From contig JAFKJY010000060.1 in assembly GCA_017305835.1 (NCBI GenBank), positions 1 through 61,271 on the forward strand: 61,271 nt of DNA, in the 5' to 3' direction. Shown in pieces: positions 37,925 through 46,728 of the stretch. Under the pieces are notes generated by a model. That model searched no databases and had not been told where the DNA came from. It was given only the letters and a program-made list of their open reading frames with translations. The position numbers were made by a program, and so were the translations under genes. Positions within the stretch are counted from its first letter, which is position 1; every line of letters starts with the position of its first letter. The DNA comes from Hyphomicrobiales bacterium (GTDB taxonomy: Bacteria > Pseudomonadota > Alphaproteobacteria > Rhizobiales > Rhizobiaceae).

Positions 37925-39201
37925 GCGCCACGGGCGAGGTGTCGATCGCCGCGCGGGCGCCCTGGCTCGGCGACGCGGACCTGCAGAAGCTGCTCGCGGC
38001 GCTGTCGCAGGGCGGCGAGGAGGCGCGCGTGGCGGGCGGCGCGGTGCGCAACGCGCTGCTGGGCGAGCCCGTCGCCGACGTCGACATCGCCACCACCAAC
38101 GAGCCGGACGCGACGATCGCGCGGGCGCGGGATGCCGGCTTCAGGACCGTGCCGACCGGCAAGGAGCACGGCACGATCACGGTGATCGCGGGCGGGCGCC
38201 CGTTAGAGGTGACGACGCTGCGCGCCGACGTCGAGACCTTCGGGCGCAAGGCCCGCGTGGTGTTCGGCCGCGACTGGAAGGCGGATGCCGAGCGGCGCGA
38301 CTTCACCATCAACGCGCTCTACGCGCGTGCCGACGGCACCGTCGTCGACCTCGTCGGCGGTCTGGCCGACCTCGAAAGCCGGACGCTGCGCTTCATCGGC
38401 GAGCCGGAGGCGCGCATTCGCGAGGATTTCCTGCGCATCCTGCGCTTCTTCCGTTTCTTCGCCTGGTACGGCTCGGGCCGGCCGGACAGCGAGGGGCTGA
38501 AGGCCTGCGCGCGGCTCAAGGACGGGCTGGCGCAGCTCTCGGCCGAGCGCGTCTGGAGCGAGCTTAAGAAGCTGCTGGCCGCGCCCGACCCGGGACGCGC
38601 GATCCTGTGGATGCGCACGACGGGCGTTTTGACCCAAATCCTGCCTGAGACGGAGAAATGGGGCATCGACGCGATCCCCGGCCTCGTCGCCGCCGGGCGC
38701 GACCTCGGCTGGCAGGTAGACCCGCTGCTGCGGCTCGTCGCCATGCTGCCGCCGGACGCGATGCGGCTCGCGGCGATGGCGGAACGGCTGCGTTTCTCGA
38801 AGGTGGAGACCAGGCGGCTGGACGAGTGGGCGAAGGCGCCTCCGCCGGCGCCCGACACCAGCGCGCTCGCCTTCGCCAAGCTGCTCTACCGGCACGGCCC
38901 CGAGCCGCTGCGCGACCGGCTGCGGCTGGCGCTGGCCGCGGCACGCAGCGCGGCCGCCACGGACGACAAGGCGCTGGTGGCGGCCGGCGGCTATGCGCGG
39001 CTCCTGAAACAGCTCGAAGCGTGGGAAAGGCCGGTCTTCCCGCTGCGCGGGCCCGACCTGGAGGCCGCCGGCTTCGCCCCCGGCAAGCCGCTCGGCGAGG
39101 CGCTGCGCGCGCTCGAGGCCGAATGGGTGGAAAGCGGCTTCTCGCTCGACCGCGACGCGCTCGCCGAGCGCGCCGCGAAGCTCAGGGATGCGGCGGACTA
39201 G
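37921..39201 (+). CDS. CCA tRNA nucleotidyltransferase / poly(A) polymerase family
   Basis: The 426-residue class II nucleotidyltransferase has GGAVRNALLGEPVADVDIAT with the catalytic DxD (DVD), RRDFTINALYA, and the RNA-binding neck IGEPEARIREDFLRILRFFRF. Length and motif order fit alphaproteobacterial CCA-adding enzymes. There is no HD phosphohydrolase domain. It overlaps the Nudix stop by 4 bp and the convergent DUF1059 gene by 4 bp. Confidence 0.9.
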   Translation: MSATGEVSIAARAPWLGDADLQKLLAALSQGGEEARVAGGAVRNALLGEPVADVDIATTNEPDATIARARDAGFRTVPTGKEHGTITVIAGGRPLEVTTLRADVETFGRKARVVFGRDWKADAERRDFTINALYARADGTVVDLVGGLADLESRTLRFIGEPEARIREDFLRILRFFRFFAWYGSGRPDSEGLKACARLKDGLAQLSAERVWSELKKLLAAPDPGRAILWMRTTGVLTQILPETEKWGIDAIPGLVAAGRDLGWQVDPLLRLVAMLPPDAMRLAAMAERLRFSKVETRRLDEWAKAPPPAPDTSALAFAKLLYRHGPEPLRDRLRLALAAARSAAATDDKALVAAGGYARLLKQLEAWERPVFPLRGPDLEAAGFAPGKPLGEALRALEAEWVESGFSLDRDALAERAAKLRDAAD

Positions 39202-39383
39202 GCCGCGTCGCGGACCTTCTCAATGCGCGAGCGGATCGCGTCGATCATCGATTCGCGGATGACCGTCTCGCCATGTGTCTCGCGCATGTGCTCGACCGCG
39301 CGGCGCATCACCTCTGCCTCTTCCTCGTGACGCGTATGCCAGTCGCAACCGGGCACGAGCGAACCGCAATGAAACTCCTTCAT
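39198..39383 (-). CDS. DUF1059 small protein
   Basis: The 61-residue protein starts MKEFHCGSLVPGCDWHTRHE and contains EVMRRAVEHMRETHG. The Cys and His spacing (C-x8-C ... H ... H) fits DUF1059 and could bind zinc. ATG 39383 follows AAAGGAGG; a longer frame to 39407 is not needed. The function is unknown. Confidence 0.82.
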   Translation of the reverse strand: MKEFHCGSLVPGCDWHTRHEEEAEVMRRAVEHMRETHGETVIRESMIDAIRSRIEKVRDAA

Positions 39384-39468
39384 CGTTTCCTCCTTTGCAC
39401 TGGGCATCGAACCGCAACAATAACACGGAATGCGGCGACAGGTTGCCGGCGGCGGGGAAAAAGCCGGG

Positions 39469-40395
39469 CTATTCGGCGAAGGTTTTCGGGAAAATCTCCC
39501 TGCCGAACTTCCGCGCGGTCTCGGCGATCTCGTCCTTCATCCATGCCTTGAAGCCGCGGATGCGGCGGTCTTCCGGCCGGTTTGCCGAAGTGACCAGCCA
39601 GTAGCTCAGGCCGGTGCGGGCGCGCTGCGGGAAGGGCGCGACCAGCGTACCGACCGACAGCGCGTATTCGGCGAGCGTCTGCCACGCGAGCATCACGCCC
39701 TGCCCGGCGATCGCCGCGTCGAGCGCGAGCGCCGCGTCGGTGAAGCTGTTGCCGGGCTTCAGCCGGTCCGCGCTCAGGCCGAACGGCTGAAGCCACGCAT
39801 CCCAGGAGAGGTTGGAGTTGGCGTCGCGCACGACCGGCACGCCGTAGAGGTCCTCGGGCCGGCCGAGCCGCGCCGCCATGTCGGGCGCGCAGACGGGGAA
39901 GATCTCCTGCTCCAGCAGGAACTCCTTGCGCACCCCCGGCCAGTCGCCGTCGCCGACACGGATGGCGATGTCGATGTCGCTGGTGTCGAGGTCGACGAGG
40001 GCCACCGAGGCGTCGAGGCGGAGCTGGATGCCGGGGTTGAGCCGGCTCCAGGCGCCGAGCCGCGGCACCAGCCATTTGGAGGCGAGCACCGGCGCGACCG
40101 AGATGGTCAGGATGTCGTCGGCATGGCGGCGCGAGGTGGCGACCGCCTCGTCGAGCGCGCGGAAGCCGGCGGTCAGCCGCTCCAGGAAGCGCGCGCCGAA
40201 CTCGGTCGGCTTCAAGCCGCGCGGCGTGCGCTCGAAGACCGGCCGGCCGAGCCGCGCCTCGGCGCGGATGATCTGCTGGCTCACCGCGCCGGGCGAGACG
40301 CCGATCTCGTCGGCCGCCGCCTGCAGCGAACCGAGCCGCCCCGCGCTCTCCAGCGCGCGAAGGCCGTTCAGGTGGACGTGGTTCAGGTTCCGCAT
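39469..40395 (-). CDS. LysR family regulator, GcvA-like
   Basis: The 308-residue protein has an N-terminal HTH (LNGLRALESAGRLGSLQAAADEIGVSPGAVSQQI), a linker helix, and a LysR substrate domain with SVAPVLASKWLVPRLGAW. 'W-L-V-P-R-L' is typical of the GcvA/AmpR group. It is divergent from a small basic protein gene; the 92-bp gap contains a 15-bp palindrome. The effector is unknown. Confidence 0.9.
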   Translation of the reverse strand: MRNLNHVHLNGLRALESAGRLGSLQAAADEIGVSPGAVSQQIIRAEARLGRPVFERTPRGLKPTEFGARFLERLTAGFRALDEAVATSRRHADDILTISVAPVLASKWLVPRLGAWSRLNPGIQLRLDASVALVDLDTSDIDIAIRVGDGDWPGVRKEFLLEQEIFPVCAPDMAARLGRPEDLYGVPVVRDANSNLSWDAWLQPFGLSADRLKPGNSFTDAALALDAAIAGQGVMLAWQTLAEYALSVGTLVAPFPQRARTGLSYWLVTSANRPEDRRIRGFKAWMKDEIAETARKFGREIFPKTFAE

Positions 40396-40435
40396 ATAGG
40401 AAATCTATAGCAGATGGCAGGCAAACTCCATTGAG

Positions 40436-40450
40436 GATCCGGTCCGGATC
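40436..40450. promoter_or_regulatory. 15-bp palindrome between the LysR and small-protein genes
   Basis: GATCCGG-T-CCGGATC is a perfect inverted repeat, 41 bp upstream of the LysR ATG and 38 bp upstream of the divergent small gene. It could be an operator, but it lacks the T-N11-A form usual for LysR. Confidence 0.35.
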
Positions 40451-40487
40451 GCCAATCCTGACATCAATCCCGATGGAGGATGAAGCT

Positions 40488-40670
40488 ATGCTCCACAATA
40501 TCTGGAACTCGATCCGTCTGGGCCGCCGCAGCGCCCGCCGCACCCCGCGCGCCGAAAGCCTGCCCTTCGACCCGCTGTCGCACCCCGCAATCCGGCGCAT
40601 GTCGCCGCGCGAACTCGCCGACCTGCCGCTGGCTGGGGACAGGTTTGCGGCAAAGACCGACTGTGCCTGA
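40488..40670 (+). CDS. Small basic protein, DUF1127-like
   Basis: The 60-residue protein starts at ATG 40488, preceded by GGAGGATGAAGCT. It is rich in Arg, and the C-terminal MSPRELADLPLAGDRF vaguely resembles the 'L.D.G..R' end of DUF1127 proteins, which are small RNA-binding or stress peptides in rhizobia. Similarity is weak. The upstream in-frame TTG at 40431 would place the start inside the palindrome. Confidence 0.55.
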   Translation: MLHNIWNSIRLGRRSARRTPRAESLPFDPLSHPAIRRMSPRELADLPLAGDRFAAKTDCA

Positions 40671-40692
40671 CCTTGCCGTGCAACTCTGCCGG

Positions 40693-40965
40693 TCAGGCAG
40701 CCCTGAGGCGCTGCAGCCGGTCCCGCATACCTCGGGGATCGTCGAACATGAGGTCGATCAGCTTGCGGGCCATAGCTTCCGGTTCGGTGCGACGCTGCTC
40801 CCAGTTCTGCAAGGTGGAGACCGGCACGTCCAGCAGCCGCGCAAAATCGGTCTGGCTGAGCATAAGCATCGCCCGCACCGTCTTCAGTTTGCCGACGGTA
40901 TCGACAGGACGCGAATTGGTCTCGTCCCATTCGGGGTTGTCGGCAACGTCGAAATCATCGGCCAT
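40693..40965 (-). CDS. HTH antitoxin partnered with BrnT-like toxin
   Basis: The 90-residue protein has an N-terminal linker ADDFDVADNPEWDETNSRP, resembling the 'DNPEWT' stretch of BrnA antitoxins. Here it is joined to an XRE-type HTH (SQTDFARLLDVPVSTLQNWEQ) and a short tail. Its start overlaps the toxin end by 11 bp. It is expected to bind BrnT and repress the operon. Confidence 0.85.
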   Translation of the reverse strand: MADDFDVADNPEWDETNSRPVDTVGKLKTVRAMLMLSQTDFARLLDVPVSTLQNWEQRRTEPEAMARKLIDLMFDDPRGMRDRLQRLRAA

Positions 40966-41218
40966 AGCGGGCCACCTCTCGTTCGTTCGCCTTGCGCACC
41001 GATATGATGCGCAAGGTGTCGTCCCGGACGGTGTAGACGCAGACGTGGAGCCGATCTTCCAGATAGCCGTAGGCGATGAGGCGTTCCTCGCCGTAGTCGA
41101 AACGGCTGTCCATGCGCACGGCCACCTGGCTCCGGATGATCTCCGCGCCGAGCGCAAGCGAAAGTCCCCGCTCGAGCCGCGTCTGCTCGTCCTTCTTCGG
41201 ATCGAAGGAAATCTTCAT
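40955..41218 (-). CDS. brnT: BrnT family toxin (DUF497)
   Basis: The 87-residue protein has the DUF497/BrnT pattern KISFDPKKDEQTRLERGLSL, FDYGEERLIAYGYLEDRLHV and RIISVRKANEREVARYG. BrnT is a RelE-like ribonuclease toxin. The start lies 5 bp after a 29-bp palindrome. It follows hemF on the same strand by 41 bp but probably has its own promoter in the palindrome region. Confidence 0.88.
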   Translation of the reverse strand: MKISFDPKKDEQTRLERGLSLALGAEIIRSQVAVRMDSRFDYGEERLIAYGYLEDRLHVCVYTVRDDTLRIISVRKANEREVARYGR

Positions 41219-41223
41219 CCGTC

Positions 41224-41252
41224 CGCACTATACGCTATCAGCGTATAGTGCG
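41224..41252. promoter_or_regulatory. 29-bp perfect palindrome upstream of brnT
   Basis: The arms CGCACTATACGCT and AGCGTATAGTGCG (13 bp) flank ATC. The centre is 20 bp from the brnT ATG, and each arm contains TATA-like -10 material. It is probably the operator of the brnT operon. It could also serve as a hairpin at the 3' end of hemF, whose stop lies 8 bp away. Confidence 0.7.
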
Positions 41253-41259
41253 CAATGCC

Positions 41260-42186
41260 TTACGGCCACTTCACCTCGGGCGGCATGCTCGACAGGATGG
41301 CGTCGACGTTGCCGCCGGTCTTGAGGCCGAAGACGGTGCCGCGGTCGTAGAGCAGGTTGAACTCGACATAGCGGCCACGGCGGATCAGTTGCTCGTCGCG
41401 GTCGGCCTCGGTCCAGTTTTCGTTGAAGTTTTTCCGCACGAGGTGCTGGTAGACGACGAGGAAGGCGCGGCCGACGTCCTGCACGAAGGCGAAGTCGGCG
41501 TCCCAGCCGCCCTTCTCTCCGGGGCTTCGCATCCAGTCGAAGAAGATGCCGCCGATGCCGCGCGGCTCCTTGCGGTGCGGCAGGTAGAAATACTCGTCGC
41601 ACCAGGCCTTGTAGCGGTCGTAGTCGGCGACGGCGGCATGCCTGTCGCAGGCGAATTTCATCGCCTTGTGGAAGGCGACCGTGTCGGGGTCCTCCTGCGT
41701 GCGGCGGCGGTCGAGCACCGGGGTGAGATCAGCGCCGCCGCCGAACCACTGGCTGGCGGTCACCACCATGCGCGTGTTCATGTGCACGGCTGGCACGTTG
41801 GGGTTCTGCGGATGGCAGATCAGCGAGATGCCGCTCGCCCAGAAGCGCGGGTCCTCCTGCGCGCCCGGCATCTGCGCGCGCATCTCGGGCGAGAACTCGC
41901 CGTGGACGGTCGAGGTGTGGACGCCGACCTTCTCGAAGACGCGGCCCGACATCATCGACATGACGCCGCCGCCGCGGTCCTCCCCATTGGGGCCCTCGTC
42001 GCGCTGCCAGGGTGTGCGCTCGAAGCGGCCCGGCGCCCAGGACGAGAGCGGCCCGGTCAGCTCGTCCTCGAGCTGCTCGAAGCCGGCGCAGATGCGGTCG
42101 CGAAGCTCTTCGAACCAGGCCTTGGCCGTTGCCTTCTTGTCCTCGATCGCCTCGGGCAGGCCGGGGGTCAGTTCGGGGCGCTCCAT
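41260..42186 (-). CDS. hemF: Oxygen-dependent coproporphyrinogen III oxidase
   Basis: The 308-residue HemF converts coproporphyrinogen III to protoporphyrinogen IX with O2. Conserved blocks are [48 protein letters not shown], and [24 protein letters not shown]. The start at ATG 42186 gives the normal length; the longer frame upstream is not conserved. It is divergent from a small GTG-start gene, 112 bp apart. Confidence 0.95.
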   Translation of the reverse strand: MERPELTPGLPEAIEDKKATAKAWFEELRDRICAGFEQLEDELTGPLSSWAPGRFERTPWQRDEGPNGEDRGGGVMSMMSGRVFEKVGVHTSTVHGEFSPEMRAQMPGAQEDPRFWASGISLICHPQNPNVPAVHMNTRMVVTASQWFGGGADLTPVLDRRRTQEDPDTVAFHKAMKFACDRHAAVADYDRYKAWCDEYFYLPHRKEPRGIGGIFFDWMRSPGEKGGWDADFAFVQDVGRAFLVVYQHLVRKNFNENWTEADRDEQLIRRGRYVEFNLLYDRGTVFGLKTGGNVDAILSSMPPEVKWP

Positions 42187-42298
42187 CGCGGTCGGTCTCC
42201 AGTTCGGCAGGCGCGTCCCGCCCGTGGCGGGACAAAGGGACTCGAATTTCCCGCCGCCGTTCCCTAATCTCTTGTTGTCGGGGGTCAAGGAGTTCTTT

Positions 42299-42556
42299 GT
42301 GCGCGTCCCTTCGAGGCCATCGCTGGACGGCATCAGGACCCGGCTGGAGAAAAGCCGGCAGGCCGGCTCCCGCATGCAGCGCGACGGCTTCCTGCGCGAG
42401 ACCTTCGTGCTGCCGCGCCCCGATGCGCGCGCCAAGGCGCGCGAATGGTTCGACCGCTGGCCGCGGCAGGCCTACTGGACGGCCATAGAGAGCTGGTGCG
42501 AGCGCCCCGGCGACCAGATCGAATTCACCATGCGCCGCCTGCCGACGGCGGACTAG
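42299..42556 (+). CDS. Small protein of unknown function divergent from hemF
   Basis: The 85-residue protein starts at GTG 42299, with AAGGAG 5 bp before it. Aromatic-rich segments [21 protein letters not shown] and [13 protein letters not shown] look like a folded core; no known family is recognised. The base composition and codon pattern match neighbours. It is followed by a palindromic repeat. Confidence 0.7.
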   Translation: MRVPSRPSLDGIRTRLEKSRQAGSRMQRDGFLRETFVLPRPDARAKAREWFDRWPRQAYWTAIESWCERPGDQIEFTMRRLPTAD

Positions 42557-42606
42557 ATCGCCGTGCGTCCTATCGGACGCGCAAAGGACGATCTGGCACT
42601 TTGATT

Positions 42607-42657
42607 GAGCATCGGAACAATCCGAAAACCGGATTCCACTTTTCGGGTCCGATGCTC
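42607..42657. repeat. Short palindromic repeat, family B
   Basis: The outer arms are GAGCATCGGA / TCCGATGCTC and the inner arms CCGAAAA / TTTTCGG, forming a two-step hairpin of 51 bp between the small gene and trmL. It belongs to the 'CCGAAAAGT' type of rhizobial intergenic repeat; a relative lies at 57296-57339. It may also act as a terminator. Confidence 0.75.
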
Positions 42658-42661
42658 TGCG

Positions 42662-43117
42662 TCAGCCGATCTGCCGCATCGCCTCGCCGGCGGCCATCGC
42701 GGCCGCGACGGCGAGGTTGAGGCTGCGGCCGCCGCCGGGCATGGGGATGGTGACGCGCAGGTCGGCCGCGGCATGCACCTCGTCGGGCGCGCCGGCGCTC
42801 TCGCGGCCGAACAGCAGGACGTCGTTCGCACGGTAGCCGGGCGCGGTGTAGGGCAGGGCGCCCTTCGTCGTGAACAGCAGGAGACGGCGGCCCTCGGTGC
42901 GGCGCCAGCCCTCGAACGCCGCCCACGAGACGTGGCGCGTCAGCGCCGCCATCTCCAGATAATCCATGCCGGCGCGTTTCAGCGCGCGGTCGCTCATGTC
43001 GAAGCCCGTCGGCTCGACGATGTCGACGCCGACGCCGAGGCAGGCGGCCATCCTCAGGATGGTGCCGGTGTTGCCCGGGATGTCGGGCTGGTAGAGCGCG
43101 ATGCGGAAGCCGGCCAT
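42662..43117 (-). CDS. trmL: tRNA (cytidine(34)-2'-O)-methyltransferase
   Basis: The 151-residue SPOUT methyltransferase has the N-terminal IALYQPDIPGNTGTILRMAAC, then the knot region LLFGRESAGAPDEV and IPMPGGGRSLNLAVAAAM. TrmL methylates the wobble nucleotide of tRNA-Leu. It begins 5 bp after the stop of the N-acetyltransferase gene on the same strand. Confidence 0.94.
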   Translation of the reverse strand: MAGFRIALYQPDIPGNTGTILRMAACLGVGVDIVEPTGFDMSDRALKRAGMDYLEMAALTRHVSWAAFEGWRRTEGRRLLLFTTKGALPYTAPGYRANDVLLFGRESAGAPDEVHAAADLRVTIPMPGGGRSLNLAVAAAMAAGEAMRQIG

Positions 43118-43122
43118 CGGCG

Positions 43123-43986
43123 TCACGTCCCGGCCGCGAACAGGCCCTTGGCCTCGGCCGCCGCCATGAAGGCGGCGCGGTCGGGCAGGGCGATGCCGAA
43201 GGCCGTTTCCAGCACCTCGCAGAGCTCGGCGGGCGTGGCGATATGCCTGCGCGTGCTGCCGCCGCCGGCGACGTGCTCGGTCAAGCGGTTGCCGGACAGG
43301 CCGAGGCGGCGGCCGGGCACGGCGCGTGCCACCATCAGCCCCGTGACGAAACGCGAGTCCGGATGGGTGGAGAGGTAGTGGTTCATCGCCGCGCGGTCGG
43401 TTTCGTGCTGCGGCGAAAGGTCGAAGCGATAGAGTGTGCGCCACGCCCCGCCGGCGAGCGCCTGCACGCGCAGGTCCGGCTCGCCGCCCACCAGGCGGAA
43501 GGTCTCGTGCGGGGTCGGCTGCTCGACGCCGGGCTCGAGGCGCAGCGGCGCGGTCTGGGTGAGGATGCCGAAGCCGACATCGGCCAGCCATTGCCGGCCG
43601 CCGGCGCGGACGTGAAGCAGCATGTGGGTGAGCGGCGTCAGCGCTTCGGACGGCTGTTCCCACAGCACGCGGGCGGCGAGCGGCGTCACCTCGAAGCCGA
43701 GAGCCGCGAGCGCGTGCATGAAGAGCAGGTTGTGCTCGAAGCAGTAGCCGCCGCGCCGTCCCGCCACCAGCTTCGCCTGCAAGGATGCGACGTCGAGCCG
43801 GACCGGGCGGCCGAGGAACGGATCGAGGTTCTCGAAGGCGATGGCCTGCGGGTGCAGCCGGTGCAGGTCGGCGAGCACCTGCGGCGTGGCGGCGCGCGGC
43901 CCGTCATAGCCGATGCGGGCGAGATAGGCGTCGAGATCGACGGCGTCGGCGGTCCGTCCGGCGGCCGCGGCGCTGGCATGGGACAT
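43123..43986 (-). CDS. nat: Arylamine N-acetyltransferase
   Basis: The 287-residue enzyme transfers acetyl groups from acetyl-CoA to arylamines. The catalytic triad is Cys82 ([10 protein letters not shown]), His121 (LTHMLLHV) and Asp136 (WLADVGFG). ATG 43986 follows GGAGGTTGCC. It is likely co-transcribed with trmL downstream. Confidence 0.94.
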   Translation of the reverse strand: MSHASAAAAGRTADAVDLDAYLARIGYDGPRAATPQVLADLHRLHPQAIAFENLDPFLGRPVRLDVASLQAKLVAGRRGGYCFEHNLLFMHALAALGFEVTPLAARVLWEQPSEALTPLTHMLLHVRAGGRQWLADVGFGILTQTAPLRLEPGVEQPTPHETFRLVGGEPDLRVQALAGGAWRTLYRFDLSPQHETDRAAMNHYLSTHPDSRFVTGLMVARAVPGRRLGLSGNRLTEHVAGGGSTRRHIATPAELCEVLETAFGIALPDRAAFMAAAEAKGLFAAGT

Positions 43987-44049
43987 GGCAACCTCCGGGA
44001 GCCTCTCCATATCCGCAATGGCGGCGGTCGATCCAGTGCCGTGATCCAT

Positions 44050-44067
44050 TGTTGCCGCAGGGCAACA
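44050..44067. promoter_or_regulatory. Inverted repeat upstream of nat
   Basis: TGTTGCC-GCAG-GGCAACA is a perfect 7-bp-arm inverted repeat 64 bp upstream of nat and 99 bp upstream of the short leader-like frame. It may be an operator or the start of a structured leader. Confidence 0.35.
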
Positions 44068-44165
44068 TGGCCGCGAATTGGGCGCTCCGCCGCAATCGCC
44101 GGATGGCCTTCCGCATCCATTGCGTATAGAAGGCGGGCATCCGAAATCCCGACCGGGAGGGCACG

Positions 44166-44222
44166 ATGACTGAGCGCTTTCGCCTCGCCGGCGTTCGAAT
44201 GAACGGCTGGCGCCACGCCTGA
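44166..44222 (+). CDS. Possible 18-codon leader peptide
   Basis: The frame ATG 44166 to TGA 44222 encodes [18 protein letters not shown]. It is preceded by GGGAGGG 5 bp upstream and by a TATAGA box 36 bp upstream, so it looks like a well-initiated short reading frame. It lies in the 560-bp space between nat and the ABC exporter, ahead of another small frame. No known leader family is recognised; chance is possible. Confidence 0.4.
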   Translation: MTERFRLAGVRMNGWRHA

Positions 44223-44309
44223 CGGCGGTTTCGGAACCGAGCTTTCCTTCCTTTTCGACAGCATCGTTTCGACTTCCGCCGGAGCCTTTCCGCTTCCGAG
44301 GGATTTCCG

Positions 44310-44498
44310 ATGTTGTCCACATGCCACGACCGGCGGCCGTCCTGCCGCCTCCATCACGATCCGCTGGCCATGGGCTGGCAGCTCGCCGAGGCGGGCGAGC
44401 GCCGGCGGCGCGGCTGGCCGGGCAGGCTGACGCGATGGTTGCGCGGCGATCCCGACGGCAGGCTGTCAGCAGCCCGCGACCCGACCGTCGGCGCGTGA
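44310..44498 (+). CDS. Possible small basic protein
   Basis: The 62-codon frame starts at ATG 44310 with GAGGGA 6 bp upstream. It is rich in Arg, His and Cys at the start ([15 protein letters not shown]) and contains [17 protein letters not shown]. No family is recognised. It ends 48 bp before the ABC exporter start. The rest of 43987-44546 shows only the inverted repeat noted above. Confidence 0.4.
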   Translation: MLSTCHDRRPSCRLHHDPLAMGWQLAEAGERRRRGWPGRLTRWLRGDPDGRLSAARDPTVGA

Positions 44499-44546
44499 GC
44501 CGCGCCACGCTATATAGTTCAACGACGACACCCAGAAAGCCCATCC

Positions 44547-46403
44547 ATGTTCCGCTGGTTCGAACGCAGACTTGACCCGTTTCCGGCCGAGGAGCCGGCC
44601 GAGCCGCCCAGCACGCTGCTCGGGTTCTGCCTGCATTACACGAAGGGCTCGTGGCCCTATCTGGTGCCGTCGGCGATCCTGATGTCGCTGATCGCGATCT
44701 CCGAGGTGTGGATGTTCTCCTTCCTCGGCAACATCGTGAACTGGCTGGCCGAGAAGGACCGCGCCACCTTCCTGCAGTCGGAGGGCTGGAAGCTCGCCGG
44801 CATGGCCGCGCTGGTGCTGGTCGGCCTGCCGCTGATGGTGTGGTTCCACTCGCTCATCAACCAGCAGACGCTGATGGGCAACTATCCCATGCGCATCCGC
44901 TGGCAGGTGCACCGCTACCTGCTCAAGCAGTCGATGACATTCTACCAGGACGAGTTCGCCGGCCGCATCGCCACCAAGCTGATGCAGACGGCGCTCGCCG
45001 TGCGCGAATGCGTCATCAAGCTGATCGACGTCATCAACTACGTCGTCGTCTATTTCGGCGGCATGCTGCTGATCGTCGGCTCGAACGACTGGCGGCTGTC
45101 GCTGCCGCTGCTCGGCTGGCTCGCCGGCTACCTGTCGCTGCTGCGCTACTTCATCCCGCGGCTCGGCCACGTCGCCGAGGACCAGGCCGACGCGCGCTCG
45201 CTGATGACCGGCCGCATCGTCGACAGCTACACCAACATCCAGACCGTGAAGCTGTTTTCCCATGCGCGCCGCGAGGCGGCCTATGCGCGCGAGGGGATGG
45301 GCGGCTTCCTCGATACGGTCTACCGGCAGATGCGGATGATCACGCAGCTTTCCGGGCTGCTCTACCTGCTCAACTCGCTCTGCCTGTTCGCCATCGCCGT
45401 GCTGGGCATCTGGCTGTGGCTGGGCGAGGCGATCAGCATCGGCGCGATCGCGGTGGCGCTCGGCCTGGTGCTCAGGCTGTGGGGCATGTCGCAGTGGATC
45501 ATGTGGGAGATGTCGGGCCTGTTCGAGAACATCGGCACGGTGCAGGACGGCATCAGCTCGATCTCGCTGCCGCGGCTGGTCGAGGACAGACCGGGTGCGA
45601 AGGACCTCGTCGTGTCGGCGGGCGACATCCGCTTCGAGGGCGTGCGCTTCCATTACGGCAAGAAGAAGGGTGTGCTGGAGGAGCTGACGCTGCACATCCG
45701 GCCCGGCGAGAAGGTCGGCATCGTCGGCCGCTCCGGCGCCGGCAAGTCGACGCTCGTCAACCTCCTGCTGCGCTTCTACGACATCGAGGCGGGTCGCATC
45801 CTGATCGACGGGCAGGACATCGCCGCGGTCGCGCAGGAGAGCCTGCGCGCCAATATCGGCATGGTCACGCAGGACACCTCGTTGCTGCATCGCTCGGTGC
45901 GCGACAACATCCTCTACGGGCGGCCCGACGCCTCGGAGGAGGCGATGCGCGAGGCGGCGCGGCGGGCCGAGGCCGAGGAGTTCGTCGCCACGCTGACCGA
46001 CCCGGCCGGCCGCAAGGGCTACGACGCCCATGTCGGCGAGCGCGGGGTGAAGCTGTCGGGCGGCCAGCGCCAGCGCATCGCGATCGCCCGCGTCATGCTC
46101 AAGGACGCGCCGATCCTGATCCTCGACGAGGCGACCTCGGCGCTCGATTCGGAGGTCGAGGCGGCGATCCAGGAGAACCTCTACCGGCTGATGGAGGGCA
46201 AGACCGTGATCGCCATCGCGCACCGGCTGTCGACCATCGCGGCGATGGACCGGCTCGTCGTCATGGACCACGGCCGCATCGTCGAGGAAGGCACCCACCA
46301 GGAGCTGATCGTGCAGGGCGGCCTCTACGCCCAGCTCTGGCAGCGCCAGTCCGGCGGCTTCATCGACGCCGGCGCGGAGACGGAGAGGACGGCGGCGGAA
46401 TGA
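44547..46403 (+). CDS. ABC exporter (fused membrane and ATPase), first of a pair
   Basis: The 618-residue type I half-exporter has six transmembrane helices in residues 1-330 ([12 protein letters not shown] start, [13 protein letters not shown] coupling region) and an ATPase with Walker [10 protein letters not shown], signature [16 protein letters not shown], Walker [15 protein letters not shown] and switch [11 protein letters not shown]. It resembles MsbA-like lipid/drug exporters. A strongly similar gene lies 826 bp on, so they may form a heterodimer or two homodimers. Confidence 0.9.
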   Translation: MFRWFERRLDPFPAEEPAEPPSTLLGFCLHYTKGSWPYLVPSAILMSLIAISEVWMFSFLGNIVNWLAEKDRATFLQSEGWKLAGMAALVLVGLPLMVWFHSLINQQTLMGNYPMRIRWQVHRYLLKQSMTFYQDEFAGRIATKLMQTALAVRECVIKLIDVINYVVVYFGGMLLIVGSNDWRLSLPLLGWLAGYLSLLRYFIPRLGHVAEDQADARSLMTGRIVDSYTNIQTVKLFSHARREAAYAREGMGGFLDTVYRQMRMITQLSGLLYLLNSLCLFAIAVLGIWLWLGEAISIGAIAVALGLVLRLWGMSQWIMWEMSGLFENIGTVQDGISSISLPRLVEDRPGAKDLVVSAGDIRFEGVRFHYGKKKGVLEELTLHIRPGEKVGIVGRSGAGKSTLVNLLLRFYDIEAGRILIDGQDIAAVAQESLRANIGMVTQDTSLLHRSVRDNILYGRPDASEEAMREAARRAEAEEFVATLTDPAGRKGYDAHVGERGVKLSGGQRQRIAIARVMLKDAPILILDEATSALDSEVEAAIQENLYRLMEGKTVIAIAHRLSTIAAMDRLVVMDHGRIVEEGTHQELIVQGGLYAQLWQRQSGGFIDAGAETERTAAE

Positions 46404-46409
46404 GAGGCA

Positions 46410-46461
46410 TGTGATATTTGTGATATGAGATCGAGCCTTGCTGTGATATTTGTAATATCAG
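46410..46461. promoter_or_regulatory. Direct-repeat operator of the relE module
   Basis: TGTGATATTTGTGATAT (from 46410) and TGTGATATTTGTAATAT (from 46442) are near-identical copies 32 bp apart, about three helix turns. The second also contains GATATT-TGT-AATATC. The A+T-rich stretch differs sharply from the surrounding GC-rich DNA and directly precedes the toxin start, as expected for an antitoxin binding site. Confidence 0.65.
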
Positions 46462-46465
46462 GTGC

Positions 46466-46717
46466 ATGAAGACGATCATCTACACCGCTGCGGCGGCCAG
46501 GCAGCTCGACGCTCTTCCATCCGCCGTGCGCCAGCAGGTCACGGCGGCGCTGGACGAATACGCGATCCACGGGCGGGGCGATGTGAAGCAGCTTGCCGGC
46601 CGGCAGGGCTATCGATTGCGCGTCGGCCGCTACCGGGTGATTTTCGGGCAGGACACCATGACGATCCTTGCCATCTATATCGGCAAGCGCGAGACCACGA
46701 CATACCGCCGAAACTGA
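46466..46717 (+). CDS. RelE/ParE family toxin
   Basis: The 83-residue protein has the RelE core ALDEYAIHGRGDVKQLAGRQGYRLRVGRYRVIF, with the conserved 'YRLRVGRYRVIF' strand and C-terminal YIGKRETTTYRRN. RelE toxins cut mRNA on the ribosome; ParE-like ones poison gyrase. It is co-transcribed with the antitoxin 11 bp downstream. Confidence 0.92.
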   Translation: MKTIIYTAAAARQLDALPSAVRQQVTAALDEYAIHGRGDVKQLAGRQGYRLRVGRYRVIFGQDTMTILAIYIGKRETTTYRRN

Positions 46718-46728
46718 AAGGACCGACC

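Noticed and set aside
41224..41252. Palindrome near brnT as a plain Rho-independent terminator of hemF
   Set aside because: There is no T-run after the stem on the minus strand, and it abuts the toxin start, so an operator is more likely, although a dual role is possible.
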